64,000 nucleotides of DNA from Crossiella sp. S99.2. GTDB taxonomy: Bacteria > Actinomycetota > Actinomycetes > Mycobacteriales > Pseudonocardiaceae. The notes beneath the pieces are model-generated. The model saw only the letters and a program-made list of their open reading frames with translations. It was not told the origin of the DNA and ran no database searches. The translations under genes were made by a program, and so were the position numbers. The DNA is taken from the NCBI RefSeq assembly GCF_023094165.1, contig NZ_JALMDK010000015.1, positions 124,001 through 188,000 on the forward strand. Direction: 5' to 3'. This document shows positions 33,591 through 41,513 of this stretch, piece by piece. The number at the start of each line of letters is the position of its first letter. Within the stretch, counting starts at the first letter, position 1.

Positions 33591-35810
33591 CTACTCCGTC
33601 CACGTGATCTGCACCGTCTGCTCGGTCCACCCGCGCTGGGTGAGCGCCCGTCCCGGCGGCAGCGGCCGGGTGATGATCCTGGTCACCGGCGTCGGTGTCT
33701 TCAACCCGCCGCTGAGCGTCAGCACGGTGGTGTCCGCGCGGTCCAGCTTCTTGGTGACCTCGTCCAGCTGCGCCGGATGCCGCCCCGCGAGGACCAGGTG
33801 GAACCCGGTCTTGTCCGCATCGGTCAGCAGTGGCGCCAGCTGGTGCCGTGATGTCGTCGACAGCAGGTCGTAGTCGTCGATCACCAGGTACAGGTCGGGA
33901 CCTTTCCAGCCGTGCTCGGCGGTGCGGCGCAGTTCCAGGGACTGCCGGATCTCGGCCAGGACCGTCTCGAGCTTGCCGGGATCCCGGATGTACTCCAGCA
34001 ACATCCCTTCGCAGTAGGCGTTGAACCAGGTCCGCCGGTAGTCCACGCCGACCACCCTGGCTTGCTCCGGGCTCTTCAGCGCCACCAGCCCGCGCAGGAA
34101 GGTCTTGATCAACGTGCTGCGCCCGCTCCCCGGATCGCCGAAGCAGGCCAGGTGCCGGGTGTCCAGGGTGAAGGTCAGCCCGGAACCCTCCACCAGGCCG
34201 AGCTTGTGGCTGCGGTCATCGCCGGTCAGCTCGGCGTAGACCACCTGGTAAGGCAACGCGGTCAGCCGCTGCACGGGATGCGGCCAGGCCGCGGCGATCT
34301 CCGGCGCCAGGTCCCGGCCGGCGTACCGCGGTTCGGCGATGGCGAAGATCTGGCCCGTGCCGGTCCGGCCGCGCATCGGCCCCAGCCGCGGCGCCCGGCC
34401 GGGCAGCGGCGAACTGTCCGGATCGTCCAGCATCAGCTCCAGCCGGTGCCGGAACGCGCCGTGCAGCCGGGGTTCCAGGTCCGCCCACCGGTGCAGGCCG
34501 AGCACCACGTGCACCCCCACCGCCTGACCGCGCAGCACCAGCCGCAGCAGCAGGTGGGCCAGCTCCGGGTGCAGCTCGGGGTCGGGCCAGCCGTGCACGA
34601 TCACCCCGATCTCGGTGGGCTCATCGGTCTCGGCGCGTTGTTCGGGGGTCGGGCAGCGGTGGTACAGCTGCTCGCGGTGCTTGATCAGTTCGGCCAGCTC
34701 GGCCCTGGTCTTGTCCCGCAGGCTGTCGTCCGCCCCACTGACCGCGACCCGCACGTGCGGCAACCCACCCAGCCCGGTCAGCGCACTGCCGTTGAAGTCG
34801 AGCAGGTAGAGCCGCAGCTCGCGCGGAGTCCGGTGCAACGTCATGCCCAGGGCGAAGGATCGCAGCACCCTGGGCACGCCCAGCCGCTCCGCCCCCACCA
34901 CCAGCACCTGCCCGAACTGCACCGGGACCTGGAACGAGCGCCCGCGCTCCGGGCCCAGCAACTCGCCGACGAGCACGCTGCTCCGGCTGGCCAGGTCGGC
35001 CTGCAGACCACGGTCCTCGGTCTGCACCAGCGAGGTCAGGTCGCCGAAGTCGATCTCTTTCGGCGGGGCGAACCACTGCCCGGCGGGCGGCGGCATCCCG
35101 GCCACCAGCGCGGTCGGCTCCGGCGGCGCGGCCGGGGTGAACGGCACCGGTTCCCGGCCCGGCACCCGCAACTCGGCCCCGTGATCACCGCTGGCCAGCT
35201 CGAAACCGAAGTAGCCGTCCAGTTCCGCGGGCAGGTCCGCCAGGCGGTCCTCGGCCACCAGCAGGTGGATGCCGTGGTCCCGCCAGGCCGCGCAGTGCGT
35301 GCGCAGCAGTTCGGTCAGCTCCGGCCCCTCCCGGTGGATCAGGCTGAGCCGGTGCACCAGCACGACCAGCGGCAGCAGCACCGGCAGCTCCGGCCGGTAG
35401 TGCCGGGCCCGGTCGTAGTCGTGCAGGGTGCGCATGCCGTGCTCGCGCAACAACCGCCTGCGGGTGGCGCTGGTCGCGGCCAGCGCCTCGATCAGGTGCG
35501 AACGGCCGTGGGCCAGGGCGTGATCGGCCAGGTGCGGGGCCCGGTAGTAGGGCTCGAAAAGGTGCTCGTCCGCACCGTCGACCAGCACGAGTTGCAGCGT
35601 GTCCGGGGCGTGCGTGCCGATCAGCCCGCCCAGCAGCGTGTGCAGCAGGTCGAGCCGGACCGCGGCCGAGATCCCGGTCAGCAGACCGTGCGCGCCGATC
35701 CCGCCCAGCGACGGCGGTTTCAGATCCACCTCGACCGGCTGACCGTCCACAGTGGACCCAACAGTCACCCGCAACCGCTGTGCCGCCGGTCGCGCCTGCC
35801 ACCCGCTCAA
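33591..35810 (-). CDS. EccC-like type VII secretion protein with decayed ATPase motifs (copy 1)
   Basis: A 739-residue paralogue of the following gene, with the same three-domain plan. Domain 1 retains LRVTVGSTVDGQPVEVDLKP, GGIGAHGLLTG and THAPDTLQLVLVD, but its P-loop is GISAAVRLDLL and Walker B reads VLVHRLS. Domain 2 has GAERLGVPRVL; domain 3 has GDPGSGRST (Arg for Lys) with VIDDYDLL. No transmembrane helices. It starts with TTG after a GGGGGGA site. As first gene of the operon it diverges from a phosphotransferase-like gene. It may be a regulatory or substrate-binding EccC derivative (inference). Confidence 0.8.
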   Translation of the reverse strand: MSGWQARPAAQRLRVTVGSTVDGQPVEVDLKPPSLGGIGAHGLLTGISAAVRLDLLHTLLGGLIGTHAPDTLQLVLVDGADEHLFEPYYRAPHLADHALAHGRSHLIEALAATSATRRRLLREHGMRTLHDYDRARHYRPELPVLLPLVVLVHRLSLIHREGPELTELLRTHCAAWRDHGIHLLVAEDRLADLPAELDGYFGFELASGDHGAELRVPGREPVPFTPAAPPEPTALVAGMPPPAGQWFAPPKEIDFGDLTSLVQTEDRGLQADLASRSSVLVGELLGPERGRSFQVPVQFGQVLVVGAERLGVPRVLRSFALGMTLHRTPRELRLYLLDFNGSALTGLGGLPHVRVAVSGADDSLRDKTRAELAELIKHREQLYHRCPTPEQRAETDEPTEIGVIVHGWPDPELHPELAHLLLRLVLRGQAVGVHVVLGLHRWADLEPRLHGAFRHRLELMLDDPDSSPLPGRAPRLGPMRGRTGTGQIFAIAEPRYAGRDLAPEIAAAWPHPVQRLTALPYQVVYAELTGDDRSHKLGLVEGSGLTFTLDTRHLACFGDPGSGRSTLIKTFLRGLVALKSPEQARVVGVDYRRTWFNAYCEGMLLEYIRDPGKLETVLAEIRQSLELRRTAEHGWKGPDLYLVIDDYDLLSTTSRHQLAPLLTDADKTGFHLVLAGRHPAQLDEVTKKLDRADTTVLTLSGGLKTPTPVTRIITRPLPPGRALTQRGWTEQTVQITWTE
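35745..35757. repeat. GTCCACAGTGGAC palindrome, copy 3
   Basis: Inside EccC-like copy 1, encoding Ser-Thr-Val-Asp on the minus strand with a rare ACA Thr codon. Confidence 0.7.
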
Positions 35811-36053
35811 CCCCGGATCCCCCCGTGCTCATCGATCATCTCCGCCGCCCATCCTGACGTACTCCGCCCCTCCGCTGGAGCCAGTCGGGCGCAGTCGCTG
35901 GTCGAATGGCTACCGCCGTCCGGGGGCGCACGCATCGGTCGCCCTGTGGATGGCGGAGACGCGGATTCAGCGTCAGACTGTCACCAACATCCCCCGTATC
36001 CGCCATTCGGGGGCTGGAACCAGGCTCGACCGTGTGAAATGGCGGAGGCCCCC

Positions 36054-37106
36054 TTGACGCAGAAGCTCGACACTCGCACCCGCATCGACGCCGACTGGGT
36101 CCGCGCGGCGCTGACCAGGGGCTGGGGTCCGGAGTGGGCCCGGGTCCCACTCAACCCCCTCACCGACTGGCTGGGCCGGACCACTGGCGATTCCTGGCTG
36201 GTGCACGCCCGCAGCCACCCGCATGTGCTCAAGATCCGGCTGGATCCGGCTGAGCAGGTGGCCCCGGCGATGTATCCCTTACGGCAGAAGGTGATGGCGC
36301 ACTGCCGACGGCACGGTGTGCCCGCACCCAACCCGGTGACCGCCGCCGACGGCGGCACCGTCACCTGGCGGGACGACCTGGCCTGCGAGCTGACCCCCAT
36401 GCTCAAGGGCGCGGTGCCCAACCACGCAGGCCAGGACCAGATCGTCGCGGTGGTCCGGGCCGGTTTGCGGCTGCGCGCCAGCCTGGACGAGATCCCGGCG
36501 CACCTGGTCACCGCGCTGGCCGCGGTGATCCGGCCCGAGCCCGCGGACTGGCGGCGCGCGGTGGAGCAGGCCAGGAGCGAACTGCTGCCGGTGGCCGCGC
36601 ATCGCACCGACGACTGGGGCCGGGCCTGCGCGGCCATGCTGCGCGGCGTGGTGGCCGCCGAGGGCCTGATGGCCGCCATCCGCCCGCGCCAGGTGGCCGC
36701 GGCGGTGCACGGCAGCCTGTGCGCCAAGCAGTTCGTGCTCTCCGGCGGCCGCGACCCGCAGGTGCTGGGCCTGCTCGACTTCGGCGCCCTGCACGCCGGC
36801 GACCCGCTGCTCGACCTGGCCGCGCTGGCCGACACCGCCGCCAGGGTCCGGGTCGGCGAGACCGCCCAGCGCCGCGCCCTGGCCCAGTTCCTGGACTGCG
36901 CGGTGCGCAACAACCTCCTGGCCGAGGGTCAGGAGCAACTGCTGATGCCGCTGCTGCTGACCAGGACCGTGCCGCCGCTGATCGAGGTGATCCGCGAGGT
37001 CCTGCTGGACGGCCGCCGCGGCCCCGGCCTGGTCGAGCAGTTCGACCTGTACGACCCGATGCACAAGACCCATGTGCACCGCCTGCTCACCGGACCGGGC
37101 TGGTGA
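36054..37106 (+). CDS. Aminoglycoside phosphotransferase-fold protein with altered active site
   Basis: A 350-residue protein of the APH/maltokinase fold. The C-terminal lobe has the metal-binding motif LLDFGALHAGDPLLDLA. The catalytic loop, normally HGD-L-H-x-x-N/Q, reads HGSLCAKQ, so the catalytic Asp is Ser and the following His is Cys. It may be a pseudokinase or use a different mechanism. I chose TTG at 36054 because GGAGG lies 5 bases upstream; ATG at 36039 is in frame but lacks a site. It diverges from the EccC-like operon (243 bp apart) and ends 1 bp from the convergent oxidoreductase gene. Confidence 0.75.
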   Translation: MTQKLDTRTRIDADWVRAALTRGWGPEWARVPLNPLTDWLGRTTGDSWLVHARSHPHVLKIRLDPAEQVAPAMYPLRQKVMAHCRRHGVPAPNPVTAADGGTVTWRDDLACELTPMLKGAVPNHAGQDQIVAVVRAGLRLRASLDEIPAHLVTALAAVIRPEPADWRRAVEQARSELLPVAAHRTDDWGRACAAMLRGVVAAEGLMAAIRPRQVAAAVHGSLCAKQFVLSGGRDPQVLGLLDFGALHAGDPLLDLAALADTAARVRVGETAQRRALAQFLDCAVRNNLLAEGQEQLLMPLLLTRTVPPLIEVIREVLLDGRRGPGLVEQFDLYDPMHKTHVHRLLTGPGW

Positions 37107-37107
37107 C

Positions 37108-37536
37108 TCAGACCCGCTCCAGCACCACCACCGGAATCCGCCGCGAGGTCCGGGTCTGGTACTGGTCGTAGTCCGGCCAGGCCTCGGTCATCACCGGCCA
37201 CAACCGCGCCCGCTCCGCCTCGTCGGCGGTCCGCGCCCGCGCGGTGAACCGGTCCCCGGCCACCTGCACCTGGACCTCCGGCCGCGCCTGGAGGTTCAGG
37301 TACCACGCCGGATGCGTTGGCGCCCCGCCCTGGGCGGCCACCACCACGTAGTCCGCCCCGAACCGCTGGTAGATCAGCGCCGTCCGTCGCGGCTCCCCAC
37401 TGCGCCGCCCGGTGGTGGTCAGCAGCAACGTGGTGGTGCCGTTCCACTCATGCCCCTGGACGCCGTCGGAGGAGACGTACCGGTCGATGTGCTCCCGGAC
37501 CCACCCCGTCGGGCTGTCGATCGGCTCCGCGCTCAC
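37108..37536 (-). CDS. Deazaflavin (F420)-dependent nitroreductase-family protein
   Basis: A 142-residue Ddn-type split-barrel oxidoreductase. Motifs TTTLLLTTTGRRSGEPRRTALIY, YVVVAAQGGAPTHPAWYLNL and EVQVQVAGDRFTARAR match F420H2-dependent quinone/nitro-imidazole reductases. These protect against oxidative stress by reducing quinones. The GTG at 37536 follows AAGGAG by six bases, so it is preferred over a GTG 21 bases upstream. Confidence 0.9.
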   Translation of the reverse strand: MSAEPIDSPTGWVREHIDRYVSSDGVQGHEWNGTTTLLLTTTGRRSGEPRRTALIYQRFGADYVVVAAQGGAPTHPAWYLNLQARPEVQVQVAGDRFTARARTADEAERARLWPVMTEAWPDYDQYQTRTSRRIPVVVLERV

Positions 37537-37627
37537 CCTCGGCTCCTTCTGACTCACTGGGCGCCGTGACTCATCGGGCGTCCTCGCCGTGGATCAACGC
37601 CAGCGGGGCCGTGGAAAGTCCGCACGA

Positions 37628-37660
37628 CACCCGCCCGGCCCTGCGCGGACCGGACGGGTG
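37628..37660. terminator. Hairpin after the metalloprotease gene
   Basis: CACCCGCCCGG pairs with CCGGACGGGTG (one mismatch) just past the 3' end of the metalloprotease gene. Confidence 0.5.
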
Positions 37661-37678
37661 CGCCGAGAACGGGGTGCG

Positions 37679-38608
37679 TCAGTACAGGTTGATGGCGCGG
37701 AGCTGGTACAGCGCCTGGGCCATCCGGTTGTACTGGCCGTTGGTGAAGCGGACCCGGCACGCGTCGTTGCTGTAGTCCATCATGTTGTCGATCGGATCGT
37801 TTCCCGCGGCAGAACAGGTGTTCCGGCCGGTAGGGCACCCGCTCGCCGCGGTCGCCTCCGGCGCCGTGTCATCGACGTAGTCACCGCCGGTGCAGCCGCC
37901 CTGGAAGGTGTGCAGCAGCCCCACCCAGTGACCGACCTCGTGCACCATGATCTTGCCGGTGTTGAAGCCGGTGGCGCGACCGCCCGGCAGGTAGTTGTAG
38001 TCCATCACGATGCCGTCGTCCTGGGCACGGGTCCGGTAGTCCCAGGGGAAGGTGGCCCAGCCGGCCAGGTTGTGGCTCGGGTTGGTCCCGACCGAGTAGA
38101 TGTTGAGCGTGCGCACGCCACCGGTGCGGTACTGCGTCTTGAGCTGGGCCTCCACCGCGTTGTCGTCAGCCACGCCGTGCAGCACGGCGTGGCTGACCGG
38201 AATACGCCGGACTTTCTGCACCTGGAACGACAGCCGGACCTGCTGGAAGAAGGAGTTCATCACGTTGATCGTCTGCGTGATAACCGAGTCCGGGTAATTG
38301 CCGTCGGCCGGATTGTTCTGATCGTAGAGAACATTCCAGTAAACCGGGACGGTGAACGCGCCGGAGGTTGACCTCGGCGCCGGGTTGGTGCGGATGCGCT
38401 GCTGGAGGTCCCGTTCCACGGCGGCGGCCTCGTCGAGAGTGAGCACGTTGGGGTCATCCGGCGCGACGACCGCGGATTCCGATGCGGCCCGAACCACGCA
38501 GTCCTGGCCGACATCCGCGCTGGCCAGCGGGCCTGCCGGTAGTGCGAGACAGGTCACCAGCAACCCGGACAAAGCCACGCCGCGCCCGAGCTTCCTGAAC
38601 ATACCCAC
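37679..38608 (-). CDS. Secreted M43-family zinc metalloprotease
   Basis: A 309-residue exported protease of the pappalysin/cytophagalysin type. The signal peptide ends near residue 32 (GPLASA). The zinc motif is complete, HEVGHWVGLLH, and the Met-turn is NMMDYSNDAC. Cys residues in GGCTGGDYVDD, GCPTG, NTCSA and DACRV suggest disulphides. GTG at 38608 is five bases from a GGGG ribosome site, while ATG at 38602 is the alternative. Such enzymes degrade extracellular proteins. Confidence 0.92.
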   Translation of the reverse strand: MGMFRKLGRGVALSGLLVTCLALPAGPLASADVGQDCVVRAASESAVVAPDDPNVLTLDEAAAVERDLQQRIRTNPAPRSTSGAFTVPVYWNVLYDQNNPADGNYPDSVITQTINVMNSFFQQVRLSFQVQKVRRIPVSHAVLHGVADDNAVEAQLKTQYRTGGVRTLNIYSVGTNPSHNLAGWATFPWDYRTRAQDDGIVMDYNYLPGGRATGFNTGKIMVHEVGHWVGLLHTFQGGCTGGDYVDDTAPEATAASGCPTGRNTCSAAGNDPIDNMMDYSNDACRVRFTNGQYNRMAQALYQLRAINLY

Positions 38609-39336
38609 GACATCCCCTTTCCCGCAGGATTCATGACCGTGCACACCAACAGTGATCGGGGTGACACCCGCGGTCACTCCCCTGATGGCATGAGAATCCG
38701 TCACCAAAGAGGGATATCGGGCCGCCCGAATATTTCACGCGATAATGAATCGCGGCTCCCATTGGTATTGCATGCCAGGTGAATCCGATGGGAAATTACC
38801 CAGAGTTCTGATGGAAGCCGGTCAGTCGGAAATGCTCGCGCCCAGTCCGCGTACCAAGAACTCGACCACCGAGTCCAGGTAGCCCTCCTCCTGCAGCGCC
38901 CGCCGAAGCACCACCGCTTCAACGCCGTCTGCTCCGCACCCCGTTCGAACCGAACTCTGACCACGATCAACCAGTCGGTGAGTCCCGTAGTCGGCAGTGC
39001 CGGGCAAACGGCCGAGCTTCGCCGGGCGATCGGGTGGAAGGTCTACGAACCGGTAACGACGGTCACGCCCGTTCCCGAATGATGAAGCGGACAGCGGTAC
39101 GGAGGGAGGAGCAGTGCGATGGAACTGCCCGGCCCGGTGTCACCCTCAGCAACCACAGACCGGCAGGTCAGCCTGGATGGGCGGTATTTGTCGCGGCACC
39201 CCTTCGGGCCACATGCAGTAGAGGTGAAATGCCGTACTTTCGGCTCTGAACTCGGTGACGCCACCCTGGGAGGCCGAGATGCCGTGTGTGCCCGACCAGC
39301 TGGTCGGCCTGGGGAATCCCGGTGGAGAGCCGGGCG
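38609..39336. other. 728-bp gene-poor stretch
   Basis: Apart from a decayed TetR 3' end (38822-38923) I see no convincing gene. The part near 38690-38810 is AT-richer than its surroundings, which fits the metalloprotease promoter region. The segment 38930-39330 has no clear reading frame with family similarity and no strong palindrome. The stretch looks like a site of past deletion. Confidence 0.5.
38822..38923 (-). pseudogene. Remnant of a TetR regulator C-terminus
   Basis: The last 33 codons before a stop read EAVVLRRALQEEGYLDSVV, then EFLVRGLGASISD. The TetR protein at 44681 ends RRAPQEEGYLEAVVDFLLRGLGTS and has GAVVLRRAIERGEL about 30 residues earlier. The remnant thus joins the two RRA sites, as if about 30 codons were deleted between them. 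No HTH or start can be found upstream. Confidence 0.6.
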
Positions 39337-41484
39337 ATGAAGTCGGTAGCGGACGATGGCCATGATCGACGGACGTCAGATCCAGCCACCGACAACCGGA
39401 TGTCCGGACCAGTCCATGGCACGGTCATCCAGGCGAACAGCATTGGCGGCCTTGTGATCACTGCCCAGGCGCCGGTCTTCGCGCCACCGAGGCAACTACC
39501 GCCGGGACCACATGGGTTCGTCAACCGGGAACCCGAGTTGCGGCGACTTTCCGACTTGCTCCTCGGCGGCGATCGGGATCGTCCCGGCGTCGTGGTGGTC
39601 AGTGGCATGGGCGGGGTCGGCAAAACCGCGGTCGGCCTGCACTGGGCACGACGGCACAGTGCCGAATTCGCTGGCGGACAGCTCTACGCCGACCTGGCCG
39701 CCTACCGGCAGCGGGGGAGCGTCGAGGTCAGCGATGTGCTCGGTGCCTTCATCCGGGCAATGGGCGTGCACGATGACTACATCCCGGCCGACCTCGCGGA
39801 ACGTGCCGCGTTGTTCCGCACCCGAACCGCCGCTTCGCCCATGCTGGTGCTGCTGGACAACGTCGATCAGGCTGCCCAGGTGCGGCCGCTGCTGCCCGGT
39901 TCGGCAGCGAGTGCGGTGATCGTGACCAGCCGCAGCAGGCTCAGCGGTCTGTTGATGGACGGCGCGACACTGCTGGAAATCCCGCCGCTGGGTCACGAAG
40001 ACGCCTCAGCGCTGGTTGTGCACATGTTGCCCGCGGCCCGCGCGCACACCGAAACCGTGGCGCTGCGCGAACTGGCGCGGCAGTGCGGCGGGTTGCCGCT
40101 CGCGCTGCGCATTGCTGGCGCGCGACTGGCGCAACGCCCGCGTTGGCCGGTTGATCGACTAGTGCGTGAACTGGCCGACGAACGCTTCCGGCTCAGTCGG
40201 CTCGCCATGACCGAAGACCACCAGGTGGAACTCGTGTTTGACGCGGTGTACCTGGATCTGCCGGAGCCGATTCGCCGCGGCTATCGGCGGCTGGCTTTGT
40301 TGCCTGGTCTTGATTTTGACCTGCCGGCGGTGGCGGTCGCTTTCGGGGTGACCGAGGAGGTGGCCGCGGAACTTCTCGCCATCCTGCGTGAGTCGAACCT
40401 GGTCGAGGAACGTGGCCTCGAACGCTATCGGCTGCACGATCTGGTGCTGCTGCACGCGCGACGATGGCTGGAACGTGAGGAATCAGTGGACGAGGTCGCC
40501 ACCGGTCAGCGTGCGGTGATTTCCTGGTACCTGACCGGAGCCGCAGCCGCAGATCGCGCCGTGTTGGGAAAAAATCGCTGGCGCTGCGCAGAAATCGACG
40601 TGAGCCGGTGGCCGATCTCGTTTAGCCCTGCCTCGGCGATGACCTGGTTCGAGCTGGAACGTAGCAATCTGCTCGGCGCCTGTCGCATCGCGGCAAGACG
40701 GCTCTGGCATGAACACGTCTGGCAGCTATGTGAAGCGCTGTGGGCGCTCTACGACAGCCACAAGCACTACGCGGATTGGATCGAGACGCATCAGCTCGGC
40801 GTTATCGCCGCGCAGGAATGCGAAGATCAGACGGTCGAAGTGCGGATGCGCAACCAGCTCGCCCGGGCTTACCTGGGGCTGAGCGATTTTGACCGGGCCG
40901 GAGCGGAGCTGGAACGGGCCTGGGCGGTCGCCCGCGACGCCGAGGACCCACGGACTAGGGCGGTCGTCACCGAGTCGCGCGGCCTGTTGTACCGCGATGA
41001 AGGGAGTTACGGCCGGGCCGGCAAGGAGTTCCGCGCCGCTCGGCGGATCTATCAGAAGATCGGCGAACTCCGGGGCGCTGCTATCCAGGCGTATCACCTC
41101 GGCGATGTGGTGGCCCGCAGTGGACGGGCGGCCCAAGCAGTACCACTGTTGCTCGATGCGTTGCGTGACAGTCAGGAACTCGGCGACGACATGCTGGCGG
41201 CCCGAGTTCGCGTTGTCCTGGGCAGTGCCTACGGAAAACTGCGCCGCACCGCGGAGGCGCGAAGCGCGCTCATCCAGGCGGTGGCCGTAACCAGAGATCG
41301 CGCTCAGCCGATCAAGGAGGCGCTGGCGCTGGAGACACTGGTCGAGGTCGCCGAACAGGACACGGACCCGAAGCTGTTCGAGAGTTCGGCGCGGCGACTT
41401 GCCGAGTTGTACCAGGAAACCGGGAGCCCGAGGCTGGCCGTTGTCCGCGACTGGCTGGTTCGGGGCACCCGGGCGAGCGACTGA
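39337..41484 (+). CDS. STAND NTPase with NB-ARC and TPR repeats
   Basis: A 715-residue signal-transduction ATPase. A short N-terminal segment carries VHGTVIQANSIGGLVI, a motif that often precedes NB-ARC domains in actinomycetes. Walker A is intact (GMGGVGKT, 90-97), with Walker B PMLVLLDN and sensor VTSRSRL. A winged-helix follows (RYRLHDLVLLHARRW), and residues 480-700 are TPR-like. Unlike the regulator at 9989 it has no DNA-binding HTH, so its effector is unclear. ATG 39337 has a GGAGAG site; ATG 39400 is possible. Neighbouring genes are a GT-B-like protein and a DUF397 pair. Signalling or defence are possible roles. Confidence 0.8.
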   Translation: MKSVADDGHDRRTSDPATDNRMSGPVHGTVIQANSIGGLVITAQAPVFAPPRQLPPGPHGFVNREPELRRLSDLLLGGDRDRPGVVVVSGMGGVGKTAVGLHWARRHSAEFAGGQLYADLAAYRQRGSVEVSDVLGAFIRAMGVHDDYIPADLAERAALFRTRTAASPMLVLLDNVDQAAQVRPLLPGSAASAVIVTSRSRLSGLLMDGATLLEIPPLGHEDASALVVHMLPAARAHTETVALRELARQCGGLPLALRIAGARLAQRPRWPVDRLVRELADERFRLSRLAMTEDHQVELVFDAVYLDLPEPIRRGYRRLALLPGLDFDLPAVAVAFGVTEEVAAELLAILRESNLVEERGLERYRLHDLVLLHARRWLEREESVDEVATGQRAVISWYLTGAAAADRAVLGKNRWRCAEIDVSRWPISFSPASAMTWFELERSNLLGACRIAARRLWHEHVWQLCEALWALYDSHKHYADWIETHQLGVIAAQECEDQTVEVRMRNQLARAYLGLSDFDRAGAELERAWAVARDAEDPRTRAVVTESRGLLYRDEGSYGRAGKEFRAARRIYQKIGELRGAAIQAYHLGDVVARSGRAAQAVPLLLDALRDSQELGDDMLAARVRVVLGSAYGKLRRTAEARSALIQAVAVTRDRAQPIKEALALETLVEVAEQDTDPKLFESSARRLAELYQETGSPRLAVVRDWLVRGTRASD

Positions 41485-41513
41485 GTGTGGTGAGGTCAGA
41501 ACGAGCGCCGCGG

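Noticed and set aside
33912..36053. Upstream extension of the phosphotransferase-like gene by over 700 codons
   Set aside because: The extension is antisense to the EccC-like gene and shows no domain; a ribosome site marks the start at 36054.
37558..37678. Possible small gene or RNA between the oxidoreductase and metalloprotease genes
   Set aside because: Only a terminator-like hairpin is visible; no start with a ribosome site and no conserved RNA fold recognised.
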